Shown: positions 1 to 8,573, numbered from the stretch's first letter. The stretch: DNA of 64,000 bases from Pseudomonas sp. DTU12.3 (GCF_004124275.1 NZ_CP027218.1:186001-250000), one strand, 5' to 3'. Program-made: numbers and translations. The notes: generated by a model from the sequence alone, not told the origin.

Positions 1-497
1 CGTGTCACCAGACGATCGAGTGCCGGCAAGACATGTTCGCCTTGCAGGACAAAGTCATACGGGTCGGTGACTTTGTAAAACACGCGGACATCCAGTTGCA
101 CCACACCGGCGTCACCGGTCAATAAGTAACCCGAGCCGGCCAATGCATCGCTCAAAGGTGTTGCGAACGAGGCCGCCCGATCAGCCTTGAGCGCCTCATC
201 CGTGCGCAGCAGGTTTTCCACACGGCGCTCGATGACCCGATCCGCCGCTGGCAACAAAACCACTTTCTCGAATGGCTGTGGCCACGCCAACAACAGACCG
301 GCATTCTGAATGCGATCCAGCGCACCAAAGTGCAAAACCACCGCTCGATTCTGCGGATCGATCTGCCGCACATTGGAGAACGCCCAAGCCAACGCGGCCA
401 GTACCGTCACCGCGTATAAGGCAAAAAACGCCAAACGTCCCGCTTGAATCCATGGGCTATTGAGCGAATGTGTTCCACGTGGAACTTCTTCACTCAT
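1..497 (-). CDS. HflK-like SPFH-domain protein (second copy), 5' part only
   Basis: About 165 N-terminal residues are visible; the gene runs off the left edge. The ATG at 497 overlaps the stop of the preceding HflC-like gene (ATGA), so the two are translationally coupled. The product has a short cytoplasmic N-terminus, one hydrophobic segment at about residues 20-40, and then the start of an SPFH/band-7 domain (NRAVVLHFG, QNAGLLLAWPQPFEKV). SPFH proteins form membrane-anchored cages; the classical HflKC complex modulates FtsH protease. This is a paralog set, and its partner is not known from sequence. Codons 4-9 carry a perfect parS palindrome. Family assignment is firm, function is inferred. 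Confidence 0.8.
   Translation of the reverse strand, partial: MSEEVPRGTHSLNSPWIQAGRLAFFALYAVTVLAALAWAFSNVRQIDPQNRAVVLHFGALDRIQNAGLLLAWPQPFEKVVLLPAADRVIERRVENLLRTDEALKADRAASFATPLSDALAGSGYLLTGDAGVVQLDVRVFYKVTDPYDFVLQGEHVLPALDRLVT
472..485. promoter_or_regulatory. parS: parS (ParB-binding) site
   Basis: GTTCCACGTGGAAC is a perfect 14-bp palindrome identical to the core of Pseudomonas parS. It lies in the first codons of the second HflK-like gene (reading E-V-P-R-G-T). ParB encoded at 38508-39380 is the expected ligand. The position is about 47 kb from dnaA, unusually far compared with the recF copy at 51522. Confidence 0.85.
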
Positions 498-1534
498 GGC
501 TGCGATCCGCTTTTGCTGTCGAACGTTGGCGGACCATCGACCAGCACGCGAAACGGTGCGGCATCCGTACGCAGAATCAGTTTGGTGTCGGGCGTGACGA
601 TGGTGCCGAGGGTATCCAGCGAGCGCAGCAAGTTGTAGAGCTGTGGCGAACTGGCGTAAGCACGGCCATAGATCTGCGCCGCTTCGACGCGAGATTGCGC
701 TTCGATTTCGGCGGCTTTCACCGTGGCATCGGCCTGCACAATTCGCGCATCGCGTTCGGCGGCAGAACGGATCTGCGCCGCTTCACGCTTGCCGATCGCC
801 GTACGTTCCGTGGCAATTGTTTCACGCTCGGCACGCATCCGATCGACCGTCGCGGTCAGCGTCACCGACGGCAAGGTCAAACGTTCGATACCAATCTGCA
901 CCACGCGCACGCCGTAAGTGGCGAGCAACTGCTGATCAATCTGCTGACGCAATTGCGCTTCGAAATCGCCAATGCGCACCTGACTGGCGTCAGTATTGAC
1001 CAGACTCGCCAGATCAAAACTGCTCGCGGTGGTTTCCAGCGCCGAGCCGACGAAGGTGCGAATCTGTCGTGCCGCTTCGTCAGGCTGATTCTGCACCGCG
1101 CGCATGAAGCGCTGCACATTGTCCGGATCTCCCTGCACCTGCCAAGCCACATACGCCTGCACAATGATGCGCAAACCGTCACGCGTGCCGACGTCCTGCA
1201 AGCCACTGGAAGTGGTGCGCAGACGCAGATCGACCGGGATCGCAGCCTCGAACGGCGCCGGCCAGCGCCAGCTCAAACCCGGATCGAGCAACACTCGCGA
1301 CGGGTTACCAAAACGGGTGATGACCGTGGCCTCGCCGGAGCGCACTTGCACCAGGCTCGCCGCAGCAATGGCAAATACCACCAGCAACGCCGCCCAGCCC
1401 ATGCGTCGCCACGGGAACGGCCCCGCCTCTTCCGGCGCGCCGTGGTGATGATGACCATGATGATGGTGATGCCCGCCGTGACCATGATCGTGGCCGCTGT
1501 GATCATGCGGTTCGTGAGTATGCGACTGGCTCAA
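494..1534 (-). CDS. HflC-like SPFH-domain protein with His-rich N-terminus
   Basis: 346 aa starting at TTG (1534), which overlaps the stop of the upstream HflK-like gene; AGGAG lies about 8 nt upstream. Residues about 5-32 are extremely rich in histidine with Asp and Gly (HDHGHGGHHHHH), facing the cytoplasm before a single membrane segment at about 45-65. An SPFH domain follows (GEATVITRFGNPSRVLLDPG), then an Ala/Glu/Arg-rich coiled-coil region at about 220-290. HflC proteins pair with HflK as membrane scaffolds. The His tract is typical of metal-binding tails, so a role in metal storage or sensing is plausible but inferred. A Zur-like palindrome precedes the operon. Confidence 0.85.
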   Translation of the reverse strand: MSQSHTHEPHDHSGHDHGHGGHHHHHGHHHHGAPEEAGPFPWRRMGWAALLVVFAIAAASLVQVRSGEATVITRFGNPSRVLLDPGLSWRWPAPFEAAIPVDLRLRTTSSGLQDVGTRDGLRIIVQAYVAWQVQGDPDNVQRFMRAVQNQPDEAARQIRTFVGSALETTASSFDLASLVNTDASQVRIGDFEAQLRQQIDQQLLATYGVRVVQIGIERLTLPSVTLTATVDRMRAERETIATERTAIGKREAAQIRSAAERDARIVQADATVKAAEIEAQSRVEAAQIYGRAYASSPQLYNLLRSLDTLGTIVTPDTKLILRTDAAPFRVLVDGPPTFDSKSGSQP

Positions 1535-3489
1535 TGGCTAACTCCTGGTTGAGCGGTGGTGCGCGCGGGCGTCGGGTCAGCCGGCAGCGTGAACGTACGC
1601 AGGTCGATGGTCGGCGCGTTGCTGCCGCCGAGGCGGTGGTCGAGTACCAGCAATTTGGCTTTACTCAGACCTTGGCTGAGCTGACCGAGGTATTGCTCCA
1701 GCACAAATGCCTGACCGGCACTGGCATAGGCTTTTTGTTCGGCAGCGAATTTCAGGTCCGCAGCCTGCGCTGCCGCGTTGATTTCACGCGCATTGGCGCT
1801 GGCCTGATCGCGCGCAAGGCTGGCCTGCAGTTGCGCCTGATTACTCGCTTCAGCGGCCGCGCCGCGCTCCCGCGAGATCAACGCCTGCGCGCCAATCTGC
1901 GCCGCTTGCACACTGTGGTAGGCATTGGCGGCACCGGCCGGTGGATGAATGGCCTCGACCACCGTGGCAAGAATTTCCACTCCACTGTCGAGTTTTTGCA
2001 GATCATCCTGCACTGCGCGACCGATTTCATCGGCCAGCCCTGCCCTGTCCGCTCCGAGCAAACCGTCCAGTGTGCGCGAGGCAAAATCGTGCACCAGAAT
2101 CCGGCTGGCGGTGCTGCGAATCAGCGTCGGCACATCGGCGCTGTTGTAGGTCGCGGCCAGCGCTGCCTGATCGCTCAGACCAATGCGATAGACGAACCGC
2201 ACGTCCATGTTGACGATCTGAAAGCTCTGCTGCTCGCCCCGACTGCTGGCGATGACCTGGGATTTATCATTGACGTGGCTAGCGTCCCACAACCGATTGG
2301 CCGTCATCGGCGCCGGCCCCTCAGCGGGATCGGCTTGCAGCGGCGTCGGGTTTTCGCCGACGCTGGTTGCCAGCTCATGCACCACACCGTTTTCGACGTT
2401 CAGCACCCGCCCAAGAGGCCACGGCAAACCGCTATGTAAGCCGGGACCGAAGACCTCCACGGGTTTGCCGAAACGCTCGTAGATGCCACGGCCTTGCAGC
2501 GGAATTTCATGAATACCGGTGAGCAACCAGCCAACCACCGCGACCAGCGCCAGCACCGGTAGAAAGGCACGACGCATGTAACTGAAAGCCCAGATCTGCC
2601 GCAGATCGATGCCGAAACGGTTGTGCAATTCGTGCTGCAACGCGAGTAGCGGCTGCGGCGGCCAACGCAACATGTCGGCAAAAAAACTGCGCGCCAGCAG
2701 CGGCGGTTCGAGCTGTTCGCGACGCGGGCTGAAAACCGAAAGAACGGCACGCAATAGCAGCTCGATCGCGACCAATCCCGGCAAAATACCCATCAGCACA
2801 GCAACGCGAACCGGCCACACGGAGTTTTCGCCGGCAAACAACAAACACACCGCACCCAACACCAGACTGATGATCGCCACACGCGTCAATTGTGCCAATG
2901 AACCTGCTTCTGGCCATTGCGCAGGATTTTCCTGGGCCAGTTGCCGCTCCAGCACCAACAGACCGAACGCCAACAGCAACGCCAGAGTCGCGCCCACCGT
3001 AGCGGACAGTCCGACAGCGGCGGCCGGCAATGCCAGATTCCACGCCTGCTCGATGCCAAGTAGCACCAGCAACGCCCACCCGCCCAACCATAACGTCGCT
3101 GCGCCAATCTGCCCGAGCAGATGCAAGCCACGCTGACTAAGGCGATCGAGCAGGCGCTCATACCAGCCATCGGCTGCGGGAGGCCCGTCAACCACCAACG
3201 GGGTTAACGCCTGAGGATTCATTACCCCTGCGCGCCAGCGCGTCACCCACCAAGCCGATTGCAGGCCTGCGACCAACACCAGCAATGCCGCGCTCTGATT
3301 GACCAAAAGCGGCAACCACAGTGATTGCGGTGCGAATAACCCGACAAAAAACGCCAGCACCCAGCCCGCACCCGCCAATGCACCCAAGCCGATCGCCCAA
3401 CGCCGCAATCGTCTGCCCTGCGTGGCCGCCTGCTGAAAGCGCGGCAGTCCGGTCACTTGCGTGCCATCAACCTCCAGATCGACTTGCAT
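1531..3489 (-). CDS. HflK-like SPFH-domain membrane protein, first gene of operon
   Basis: 652 aa, well above the roughly 400 aa of classical HflK. The extra length is an N-terminal multi-pass region: hydrophobic segments fall at about residues 35-90 and 130-250. The usual single anchor (around residues 310-330) and the SPFH domain follow (IPLQGRGIYERFGKPVEVFG, then GLHSGLPWPLGRVLNVENG). The last 120 residues are an Ala/Gln/Glu-rich coiled coil. ATG at 3489 is preceded by GGGGTGA. It overlaps the HflC-like gene downstream, and a third SPFH gene follows, giving a K-C-K operon. The partner protease or substrate is unknown. Confidence 0.85.
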   Translation of the reverse strand: MQVDLEVDGTQVTGLPRFQQAATQGRRLRRWAIGLGALAGAGWVLAFFVGLFAPQSLWLPLLVNQSAALLVLVAGLQSAWWVTRWRAGVMNPQALTPLVVDGPPAADGWYERLLDRLSQRGLHLLGQIGAATLWLGGWALLVLLGIEQAWNLALPAAAVGLSATVGATLALLLAFGLLVLERQLAQENPAQWPEAGSLAQLTRVAIISLVLGAVCLLFAGENSVWPVRVAVLMGILPGLVAIELLLRAVLSVFSPRREQLEPPLLARSFFADMLRWPPQPLLALQHELHNRFGIDLRQIWAFSYMRRAFLPVLALVAVVGWLLTGIHEIPLQGRGIYERFGKPVEVFGPGLHSGLPWPLGRVLNVENGVVHELATSVGENPTPLQADPAEGPAPMTANRLWDASHVNDKSQVIASSRGEQQSFQIVNMDVRFVYRIGLSDQAALAATYNSADVPTLIRSTASRILVHDFASRTLDGLLGADRAGLADEIGRAVQDDLQKLDSGVEILATVVEAIHPPAGAANAYHSVQAAQIGAQALISRERGAAAEASNQAQLQASLARDQASANAREINAAAQAADLKFAAEQKAYASAGQAFVLEQYLGQLSQGLSKAKLLVLDHRLGGSNAPTIDLRTFTLPADPTPARTTAQPGVSH

Positions 3490-3523
3490 ATCACCCCAAC
3501 ATCATTGGCTCGCTGTTCATATC

Positions 3524-3536
3524 GTTACGATATAAC
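3524..3536. promoter_or_regulatory. Zur-like palindrome upstream of the SPFH operon
   Basis: GTTACGATATAAC sits 35-47 bp upstream of the HflK-like ATG. It matches the proteobacterial Zur core GTTATANTATAAC at nearly every position. An overlapping perfect palindrome TATCGTTACGATA (3520-3532) is also present. With the His-rich HflC-like protein in the operon this suggests zinc-responsive repression. The site is seen; the regulator is inferred. Confidence 0.5.
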
Positions 3537-3652
3537 GAAAAGCGTGAAATATTCGTACACAATTGCGCTTATTCAATGGCGCCCAACCTGTCGCTTGCCT
3601 GAAGCCTTGACCGAAATGTCCGCAAATGCACATTTTGCGTTCGAAATTTTAG

Positions 3653-3943
3653 AACAAGGTCGACTGGATCAAGGGCTGGGGCCACATCGATGGCCCGGGA
3701 AAGGTTAACCACGAGACCGAAGGCTTTGCCAAAGTCCTCGCCGACGAGCGCACGGACGAAGTACTCGGCGTGCACCTGGTGGGCCCGAGCGGGAGCGAAA
3801 TGATTGGCGAGTTCTGTGTGGCGATGGCGTTCAGTGCTTCGGCCGAGGACATTGCGCTGACCTGTCATCCGCATCCGACACGGTCGGAGGCATTGCGGCA
3901 GGCGGCGATGAATGTCGAGGGGATGAAATGCGTACCCCTGTAG
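3653..3943 (+). pseudogene. Remnant of dihydrolipoamide dehydrogenase (Lpd3-like)
   Basis: One reading frame gives a short piece of the Lpd N-terminal half (NKVDWIKGWGHIDGPGKV). It joins directly, without the middle of the protein, to the C-terminal dimerisation domain (EVLGVHLVGPSGSEMIGEF, then AEDIALTCHPHPTRSEA). Most of the FAD/NAD-binding core, probably more than 250 codons, is therefore missing. No start codon or upstream Lpd sequence is present, and a TAG lies immediately 5' in frame. The natural C-terminal residues are replaced by the edge of a REP element whose CTGTAGG supplies the stop. This is a deletion relic of an E3-type gene, unlikely to be functional. Confidence 0.8.
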
Positions 3944-3967
3944 GAGCTGCCGAAGGCTGCGATCTTT
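3935..3967 (+). repeat. Single REP element
   Basis: The sequence around CCTGTAGGAGCTGCC followed by GAAGGCTGCGATCTTT matches the same family found inverted at 8574, 22955 and 26811. It abuts and terminates the lpd remnant. Confidence 0.75.
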
Positions 3968-3972
3968 GCTCT

Positions 3973-4446
3973 TCAGGCAGGCAGATGCCCAAGCGGCAAT
4001 GCCCCCGGCGTCTTCACCGTATGAATCGCAAAGTTGCTGCGAATATCACTCACGCCTGGCAGTTTCAGCAGACAACCGCTGAGAAAGCGGTCATACGCGC
4101 GCAGATCGGGCACCACCACTTGCAGCAGAAAGTCCGATTCACCCGACACCAGAAACGCTGAAATCACCTCCGGCAACGCCGTCACCGCCCGGTAGAACGC
4201 TTCCGCCTGCTCGTCGTTATGGCGCTCGACCTTGACCCCGACAAACACCGTCAGCCCCAGCCCCACTTCATCGCGATCCAGGTTGGCCTGATAGCCACGG
4301 ATCACCCCCGCGTCTTCCAGCATGCGCACGCGGCGCAAACATGGCGATGCCGACAAACCGATCTCATCCGCCAGTTCGACATTGCTCAGGCGTCCGTTAC
4401 GTTGCAGCGCGGCGAGAATCTTCCGGTCAAAGGCGTCGAGTTTCAT
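3973..4446 (-). CDS. Lrp/AsnC-family transcriptional regulator
   Basis: 157 aa from the ATG at 4446 (MKLDAFDRKIL). An in-frame ATG at 4476 would add ten residues unlike the family. The N-terminal winged helix-turn-helix is at residues about 5-55 (GRLSNVELADEIGLSASPCL), followed by the RAM effector-binding domain at about 65-145. Lrp-type regulators sense amino acids and often control an adjacent exporter. The next gene, divergently transcribed from about 145 bp away, is a LysE/RhtB exporter, so it is the likely target. The effector cannot be told from sequence. Confidence 0.9.
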   Translation of the reverse strand: MKLDAFDRKILAALQRNGRLSNVELADEIGLSASPCLRRVRMLEDAGVIRGYQANLDRDEVGLGLTVFVGVKVERHNDEQAEAFYRAVTALPEVISAFLVSGESDFLLQVVVPDLRAYDRFLSGCLLKLPGVSDIRSNFAIHTVKTPGALPLGHLPA

Positions 4447-4590
4447 GCTTGGCAGATCCTGATGGTTGAAACACAAAAAGAAAGCAGGTTATGCCAATAA
4501 CTAGCTTTTTTGAAGCCAACTACGCAAGCACCTGCCCCACCCTTGCGCCCTAGACTTGGACCACCGAATCGACAACGAAAGGGCGGTAAC

Positions 4591-5220
4591 ATGGCAAGTC
4601 TCTGGCTGTTTTTCCTGGCGCTGGCAGTGGTTTATCTATTGCCCGGACCGGACATGATCCTGCTACTGCAAACCGGCGCACGTCAGGGTCGCGGAGCCGC
4701 GTTGGCCACCGCGATCGGTCTGGGGATTGCCCGGGGTTGCCATGTCGCGTTGGCGGCGCTGGGGCTGGCGGCGCTGTTCAAGGCGGCACCGTGGACATTC
4801 GAAGTGGTACGGCTGGCAGGCGCCGCGTATCTGCTGTGGATCGGCATTCAGTGCCTGCGCAGCACGCTGCTGCCGAACCTCAACGCCAGCGACATTGCCG
4901 ACAGCCATGGACAGTGGCGCGAAGCGATTCGTCGCGGCTTGCTGACCAACCTGCTCAATCCCAAGGCACTGCTGTTCTGCTCGGTGCTGCTACCGCAATT
5001 CATCGTCAATGATGGCGCGCCAGTGCTGAGCCAGTTCGCCCTGTTAGGTGGCTTGCTGGTCGGCGTCGGGCTGCTGTTCGACAGCGCCTACGCGCTGACC
5101 GGTGCCGCGCTGGGCCGTTGGCTGCATCACAGTCCAACGGCCCAGCGCGTTCAACAATGGCTGTTCGGCAGCCTGTTGATCGGCTTTGCGCTACGCCTGA
5201 CTTTCGTTCAGCAGGCCTAG
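4591..5220 (+). CDS. LysE/RhtB-family amino acid exporter
   Basis: 209 aa, the usual length for the family. The start ATG at 4591 follows GGGCGG. About six hydrophobic segments are visible; the conserved N-terminal LPGPDMILLLQTGARQG motif and the central NLLNPKALLF motif identify LysE/RhtB. It probably exports an amino acid or derivative across the inner membrane under control of the divergent Lrp-type regulator. Its TAG stop shares CTAG with the stop of the convergent gene on the other strand, leaving no room for a classical terminator between them. Confidence 0.9.
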   Translation: MASLWLFFLALAVVYLLPGPDMILLLQTGARQGRGAALATAIGLGIARGCHVALAALGLAALFKAAPWTFEVVRLAGAAYLLWIGIQCLRSTLLPNLNASDIADSHGQWREAIRRGLLTNLLNPKALLFCSVLLPQFIVNDGAPVLSQFALLGGLLVGVGLLFDSAYALTGAALGRWLHHSPTAQRVQQWLFGSLLIGFALRLTFVQQA

Positions 5221-7355
5221 CCTTTACGGTTCTTGCGTTGACGACGAGTGATCAACAGCAATGCCGCCGCCGTCACCAGCACAATCGCGCCAATCTGTAC
5301 CGGCCATTTGTACGGCCGCAGCGTCGTGCGCACAGCGTCCGTGACCTGGGTGACGTAACGCTTGTCGGCGTTTTCGAAATCCGGGTACGGACATTGATTG
5401 CCGAAGTCCACCGCCCACGGCACGAACGCGCCTTCCTTGACGTAACGCTGATACAGCGTGCTCTGCTCTTCCAGGCTACTGTTCCAGCCGGCGGCGTTGC
5501 ACAGCACAGCGGCAAATGCCTGGCTGGTATGCGGCAGGCTGTCGGCGGCGCGATTGGCCAGGGCCGTGGCCACAAAACGGTAGTGATAACGCTGATCCGG
5601 CTGCGCCTCACTGGCCTTCTGACGCTGCACTTCGGCTTCGGAAACCAGCGGGCCGACCTTGAGCTGCGTAGTTTCCAGCGAGTAGTTGCCGCCAAACGTG
5701 GCGTAGTCCGGCGCCATCTCGTAGCCGAGAATGTCCATGCCCCACTCGCGCGCCGTCCACGCCGCGTTATACAACGCACTGGCACGTTTGGTCGGCCACC
5801 ACGCGGAATCGGCTTTCAGCCTTTGCTCGCCGTAGAGTCGCGCCTTGTTCTGCAAATCGGGATTGTCGAAATAAGCGACCGCTTCGGCGTAATGCCCCTC
5901 ACGCAGCAGGCGACGACCGAGCAGGTTGCGCAGGCTGGCGGCGACCGGCAAGGGAACGTAGTTGTCGCGCTCCTGCTGGGTCAACGCCGGCGGTGCCGGG
6001 ACATTTTCATCGACGTACTGCTTGAGCTCGGCAAGCGTCAACACACGCTCAGCGACGGTCGCTGCATCGAACCAATAAGTGCTGTTGCTGCGATACAACT
6101 GCACGAACGCTTGCAGGTATTCGCCGCGCTGCAACGCCAGGATCGCACTTTCACCCTCGACCCGGCATTTCGGCTGAAGGCTTTCATAGGCCCAGTCCGG
6201 CGTGCGCCGATAACCCCAGTCTTCTTTCTGCGGGAAGGCTTGCGCGGCTTTCGAATAGGCTGCGGCGGCGGCATTTTTATCGCCGTCGCGCACCGCCAGT
6301 TTCGCTCGCAACCACCACGCGAGCCCGCCATCACCGGCGTTTTCAAGGAAGGCCTTGGCGCCAGCATAATCGCCTTGTTGATAACTCATGGCTGCCAGGC
6401 GATCAGCGTTTTCGAGGCTGCCGCGCGTGCTGTTTTGCAGTAGCTTCACCAGTTTTTTCTCGTTTGGCGGCTCATCGCCAAACGACCAGCCCTGGCGACT
6501 GACCAGCGAGGCCGTGACCAGTTGTTGCACCGATTTATGCTGCAGCAACTCCGCCAGTTCGGCTTCGGGCAACTCCGCCAATTCGTTCATCAATTGCTTG
6601 AGCGAGGTGTAACCCACCGCCGAGCCGTGCAGGTTTTGCGCTTCGTACAGTTCGATGGCGCCGCTCCAGTCGCCGGCCGTGCGCACCGCCCGCGCCTCTT
6701 CGCCGAGACTGGCAACCCCCAGCTCCAGCGGATCGCTGAAACCGTCGATGCTCAACTGCCGGGTTTGGCGGAAAGCCTCACGCGATCGCTCCAGCGCCGC
6801 GACCGTATCCGCGCCTTCGCTGCTCATGGCAAACCAGCTACGCCCCAGCGAATACGCCGCCCAAGTGCTGCGCAATGGACGCTGATCCGCCGGCAGCGCC
6901 AGCAGCTTGTTGAAATATTCGACCGCGAGTTGCTGCTCGCCAGTGGCAAACGCCACCGCACCGGCCACGTACAAACGGATTTCCGCCGGCAGGTTCGCGC
7001 CCTGCACGTCGACCTGACGTGCATCGGTCAGCCCGCGCAGTTGCTTGACCAGCGCTTGCTGTTCGACGCTCAAACCGGCCTGTTCGGCCTTTTCCCGAGC
7101 CTCGACGGCGGCGTTTTCCTCGCCGTACAGGTCGTCCGGATTGTGCGTCGCAGCGGTGACACTGTTCAGCCCGGCGATGGCTTTGCCGAGACGACTGAGT
7201 TCAAAGTGGAAGCTGCCCTCAGGCAGATCTGCCAGGGTTTGCCCGCGATTGTCGAGCAGGCGCATCGGGAAGTCCGGGCCGCAGGCCAACGCCGAACCGA
7301 GCGGCAAGCAGAGGCTCAGGCAGAGCAGATGGCGGGGCCAGTTACGGGTCAACAT
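5217..7355 (-). CDS. Large exported repeat (TPR-like) protein, function unknown
   Basis: 712 aa from ATG 7355, chosen because AAGGAGG stands 5 nt upstream and a signal peptide begins there (LCLSLCLPLGSALA, cleavage near Ala-Cys). The body consists of repeated helical segments with TPR character (ALPADQRPLRSTWAAYSLGR, QGDYAGAKAFLENAGDGG, REGHYAEAVAYFDNPDLQ). A hydrophobic segment near the C-terminus (IGAIVLVTAAALLLI) is followed by basic residues, so the protein is probably periplasmic and anchored by its C-terminal helix. It overlaps the lipoprotein gene upstream by 14 nt, so the two are coupled and probably act together. I do not recognise a characterised homolog. Confidence 0.8.
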   Translation of the reverse strand: MLTRNWPRHLLCLSLCLPLGSALACGPDFPMRLLDNRGQTLADLPEGSFHFELSRLGKAIAGLNSVTAATHNPDDLYGEENAAVEAREKAEQAGLSVEQQALVKQLRGLTDARQVDVQGANLPAEIRLYVAGAVAFATGEQQLAVEYFNKLLALPADQRPLRSTWAAYSLGRSWFAMSSEGADTVAALERSREAFRQTRQLSIDGFSDPLELGVASLGEEARAVRTAGDWSGAIELYEAQNLHGSAVGYTSLKQLMNELAELPEAELAELLQHKSVQQLVTASLVSRQGWSFGDEPPNEKKLVKLLQNSTRGSLENADRLAAMSYQQGDYAGAKAFLENAGDGGLAWWLRAKLAVRDGDKNAAAAAYSKAAQAFPQKEDWGYRRTPDWAYESLQPKCRVEGESAILALQRGEYLQAFVQLYRSNSTYWFDAATVAERVLTLAELKQYVDENVPAPPALTQQERDNYVPLPVAASLRNLLGRRLLREGHYAEAVAYFDNPDLQNKARLYGEQRLKADSAWWPTKRASALYNAAWTAREWGMDILGYEMAPDYATFGGNYSLETTQLKVGPLVSEAEVQRQKASEAQPDQRYHYRFVATALANRAADSLPHTSQAFAAVLCNAAGWNSSLEEQSTLYQRYVKEGAFVPWAVDFGNQCPYPDFENADKRYVTQVTDAVRTTLRPYKWPVQIGAIVLVTAAALLLITRRQRKNRKG

Positions 7356-8526
7356 GCGAACCTCCTTGATCAATATGTGCGCAGCGCGCCCAACCGATGG
7401 CGCGTTGTCCGCCTGCCGGCAAGCGGCCGTCGCGCAGGCGGGTGAAGGTAAGCAGATCCGCGCTTTGTTGCAACGCATAACCGGCGAGCGCGTCGGCGCC
7501 TTCACAGCGTTGCGCCTTCAAGGTGATTTGCGCGGGCCAGGCACTGTCGAGGTTGCCGGGGTTGTCGAGTTTGATGTCGTAGAGACCTTGGTGTTCGCTG
7601 AACGTCACGCCGAGCTGACCATTCAACGCATCGCCCCGAGCCACAGCGCCCAACGTGGTCAGGCTCCAGGCGCGGCGGTCGTTGGCCAGCGGCAAGCGAA
7701 ACCAGATCAACCCAGCGAGATGTGCCGGTGGGTCGTCGCGCAAGGTTTTGCCGAGTTGGCTAAGTTGTAGCGGATCAGCCAGCAACTCCCGACGCTCGCC
7801 GCCTCGTTCAAGCTGCACTTCGCTTTCCACCACCGGCGCCCCGCCGTCATCCGCCAACAACGCCACGCCATAGGCTGGCAGCGCGAGATAGAACGGCTTG
7901 TCGGTAACGCGCGCCCAGTCTTTCGCCCACTTCAACGCCTGCTCAGGATCAAACAATCCTCGGCGTGGATCGCTGACGGCGTGGACTTGCAACACGCTGC
8001 TGTCGACGGTTTGCAGGAGTGTCGGCAATTGTGGGCTGCTGAGCCAGGCCGGTAGCGCGGTAATGCTCAGCGGCAGACTCGTCGGCAATGCCGAACGCAG
8101 ATGCTTGAGGAACTCGGCATAGTCCGGCAGACGCGCGTTACCTGCATCGTGGTCGATCTCGACGCCACTCAGCGTCAGGCCTTGCGCCTGCCAATCTGTG
8201 AGCAGCTGAAGAATCTGCGCGGTGGCTTGATCCTGATCCAGCGACTTCAGCTGACCGTCGAGACGAATCACCGCAACCAGTGGGCGGCCATCGGCTTGCA
8301 ACAACCGTGAATCGATCCGCGCCCGGCTCCACCCTGCATTCGGGAAGGCTTGCAGCGCAAGCACGCGCAATGTCGAGAAGTCATCATGGCTGTCGCGCAA
8401 CGCCGCCTCATGGGCCGGCGTCCATTGGCGTTGCCAGATATAGAGTTGTTGGTCGAGGGCAGGCGGGTCGCGCTGCTCGCAACCCAAAAGCAAGACGCCC
8501 AGGAACAGACCCACAATAAACCGCAT
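7342..8526 (-). CDS. Predicted lipoprotein, DUF3142-like
   Basis: 394 aa from ATG 8526 with GAAGG upstream; longer upstream readings lack a signal sequence. A lipoprotein signal is clear (LFLGVLLLGC, lipobox LLGC, +2 Glu). The central part resembles a glycosidase-like barrel: LVAVIRLDGQLKSLD, then GVEIDHDAGNARLPDY, SITALPAWL and FYLALPAYGVALL. This matches the pattern I associate with DUF3142. A role in surface polysaccharide metabolism is possible, but no enzyme activity is established. It is the first gene of a pair with the large repeat protein. Confidence 0.75.
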   Translation of the reverse strand: MRFIVGLFLGVLLLGCEQRDPPALDQQLYIWQRQWTPAHEAALRDSHDDFSTLRVLALQAFPNAGWSRARIDSRLLQADGRPLVAVIRLDGQLKSLDQDQATAQILQLLTDWQAQGLTLSGVEIDHDAGNARLPDYAEFLKHLRSALPTSLPLSITALPAWLSSPQLPTLLQTVDSSVLQVHAVSDPRRGLFDPEQALKWAKDWARVTDKPFYLALPAYGVALLADDGGAPVVESEVQLERGGERRELLADPLQLSQLGKTLRDDPPAHLAGLIWFRLPLANDRRAWSLTTLGAVARGDALNGQLGVTFSEHQGLYDIKLDNPGNLDSAWPAQITLKAQRCEGADALAGYALQQSADLLTFTRLRDGRLPAGGQRAIGWARCAHIDQGGSHVDP

Positions 8527-8573
8527 ACCTTCCCAATCCCTGACACCACGAGACCGCAAGGTTACACAAAAAC

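Noticed and set aside
470..1552. A 360-codon open frame on the + strand opposite the HflC-like gene
   Set aside because: It is the antisense shadow of a high-GC coding region; the amino acid composition is Arg/His/Gln-rich without domain sense, and the minus-strand product is a clear SPFH protein.
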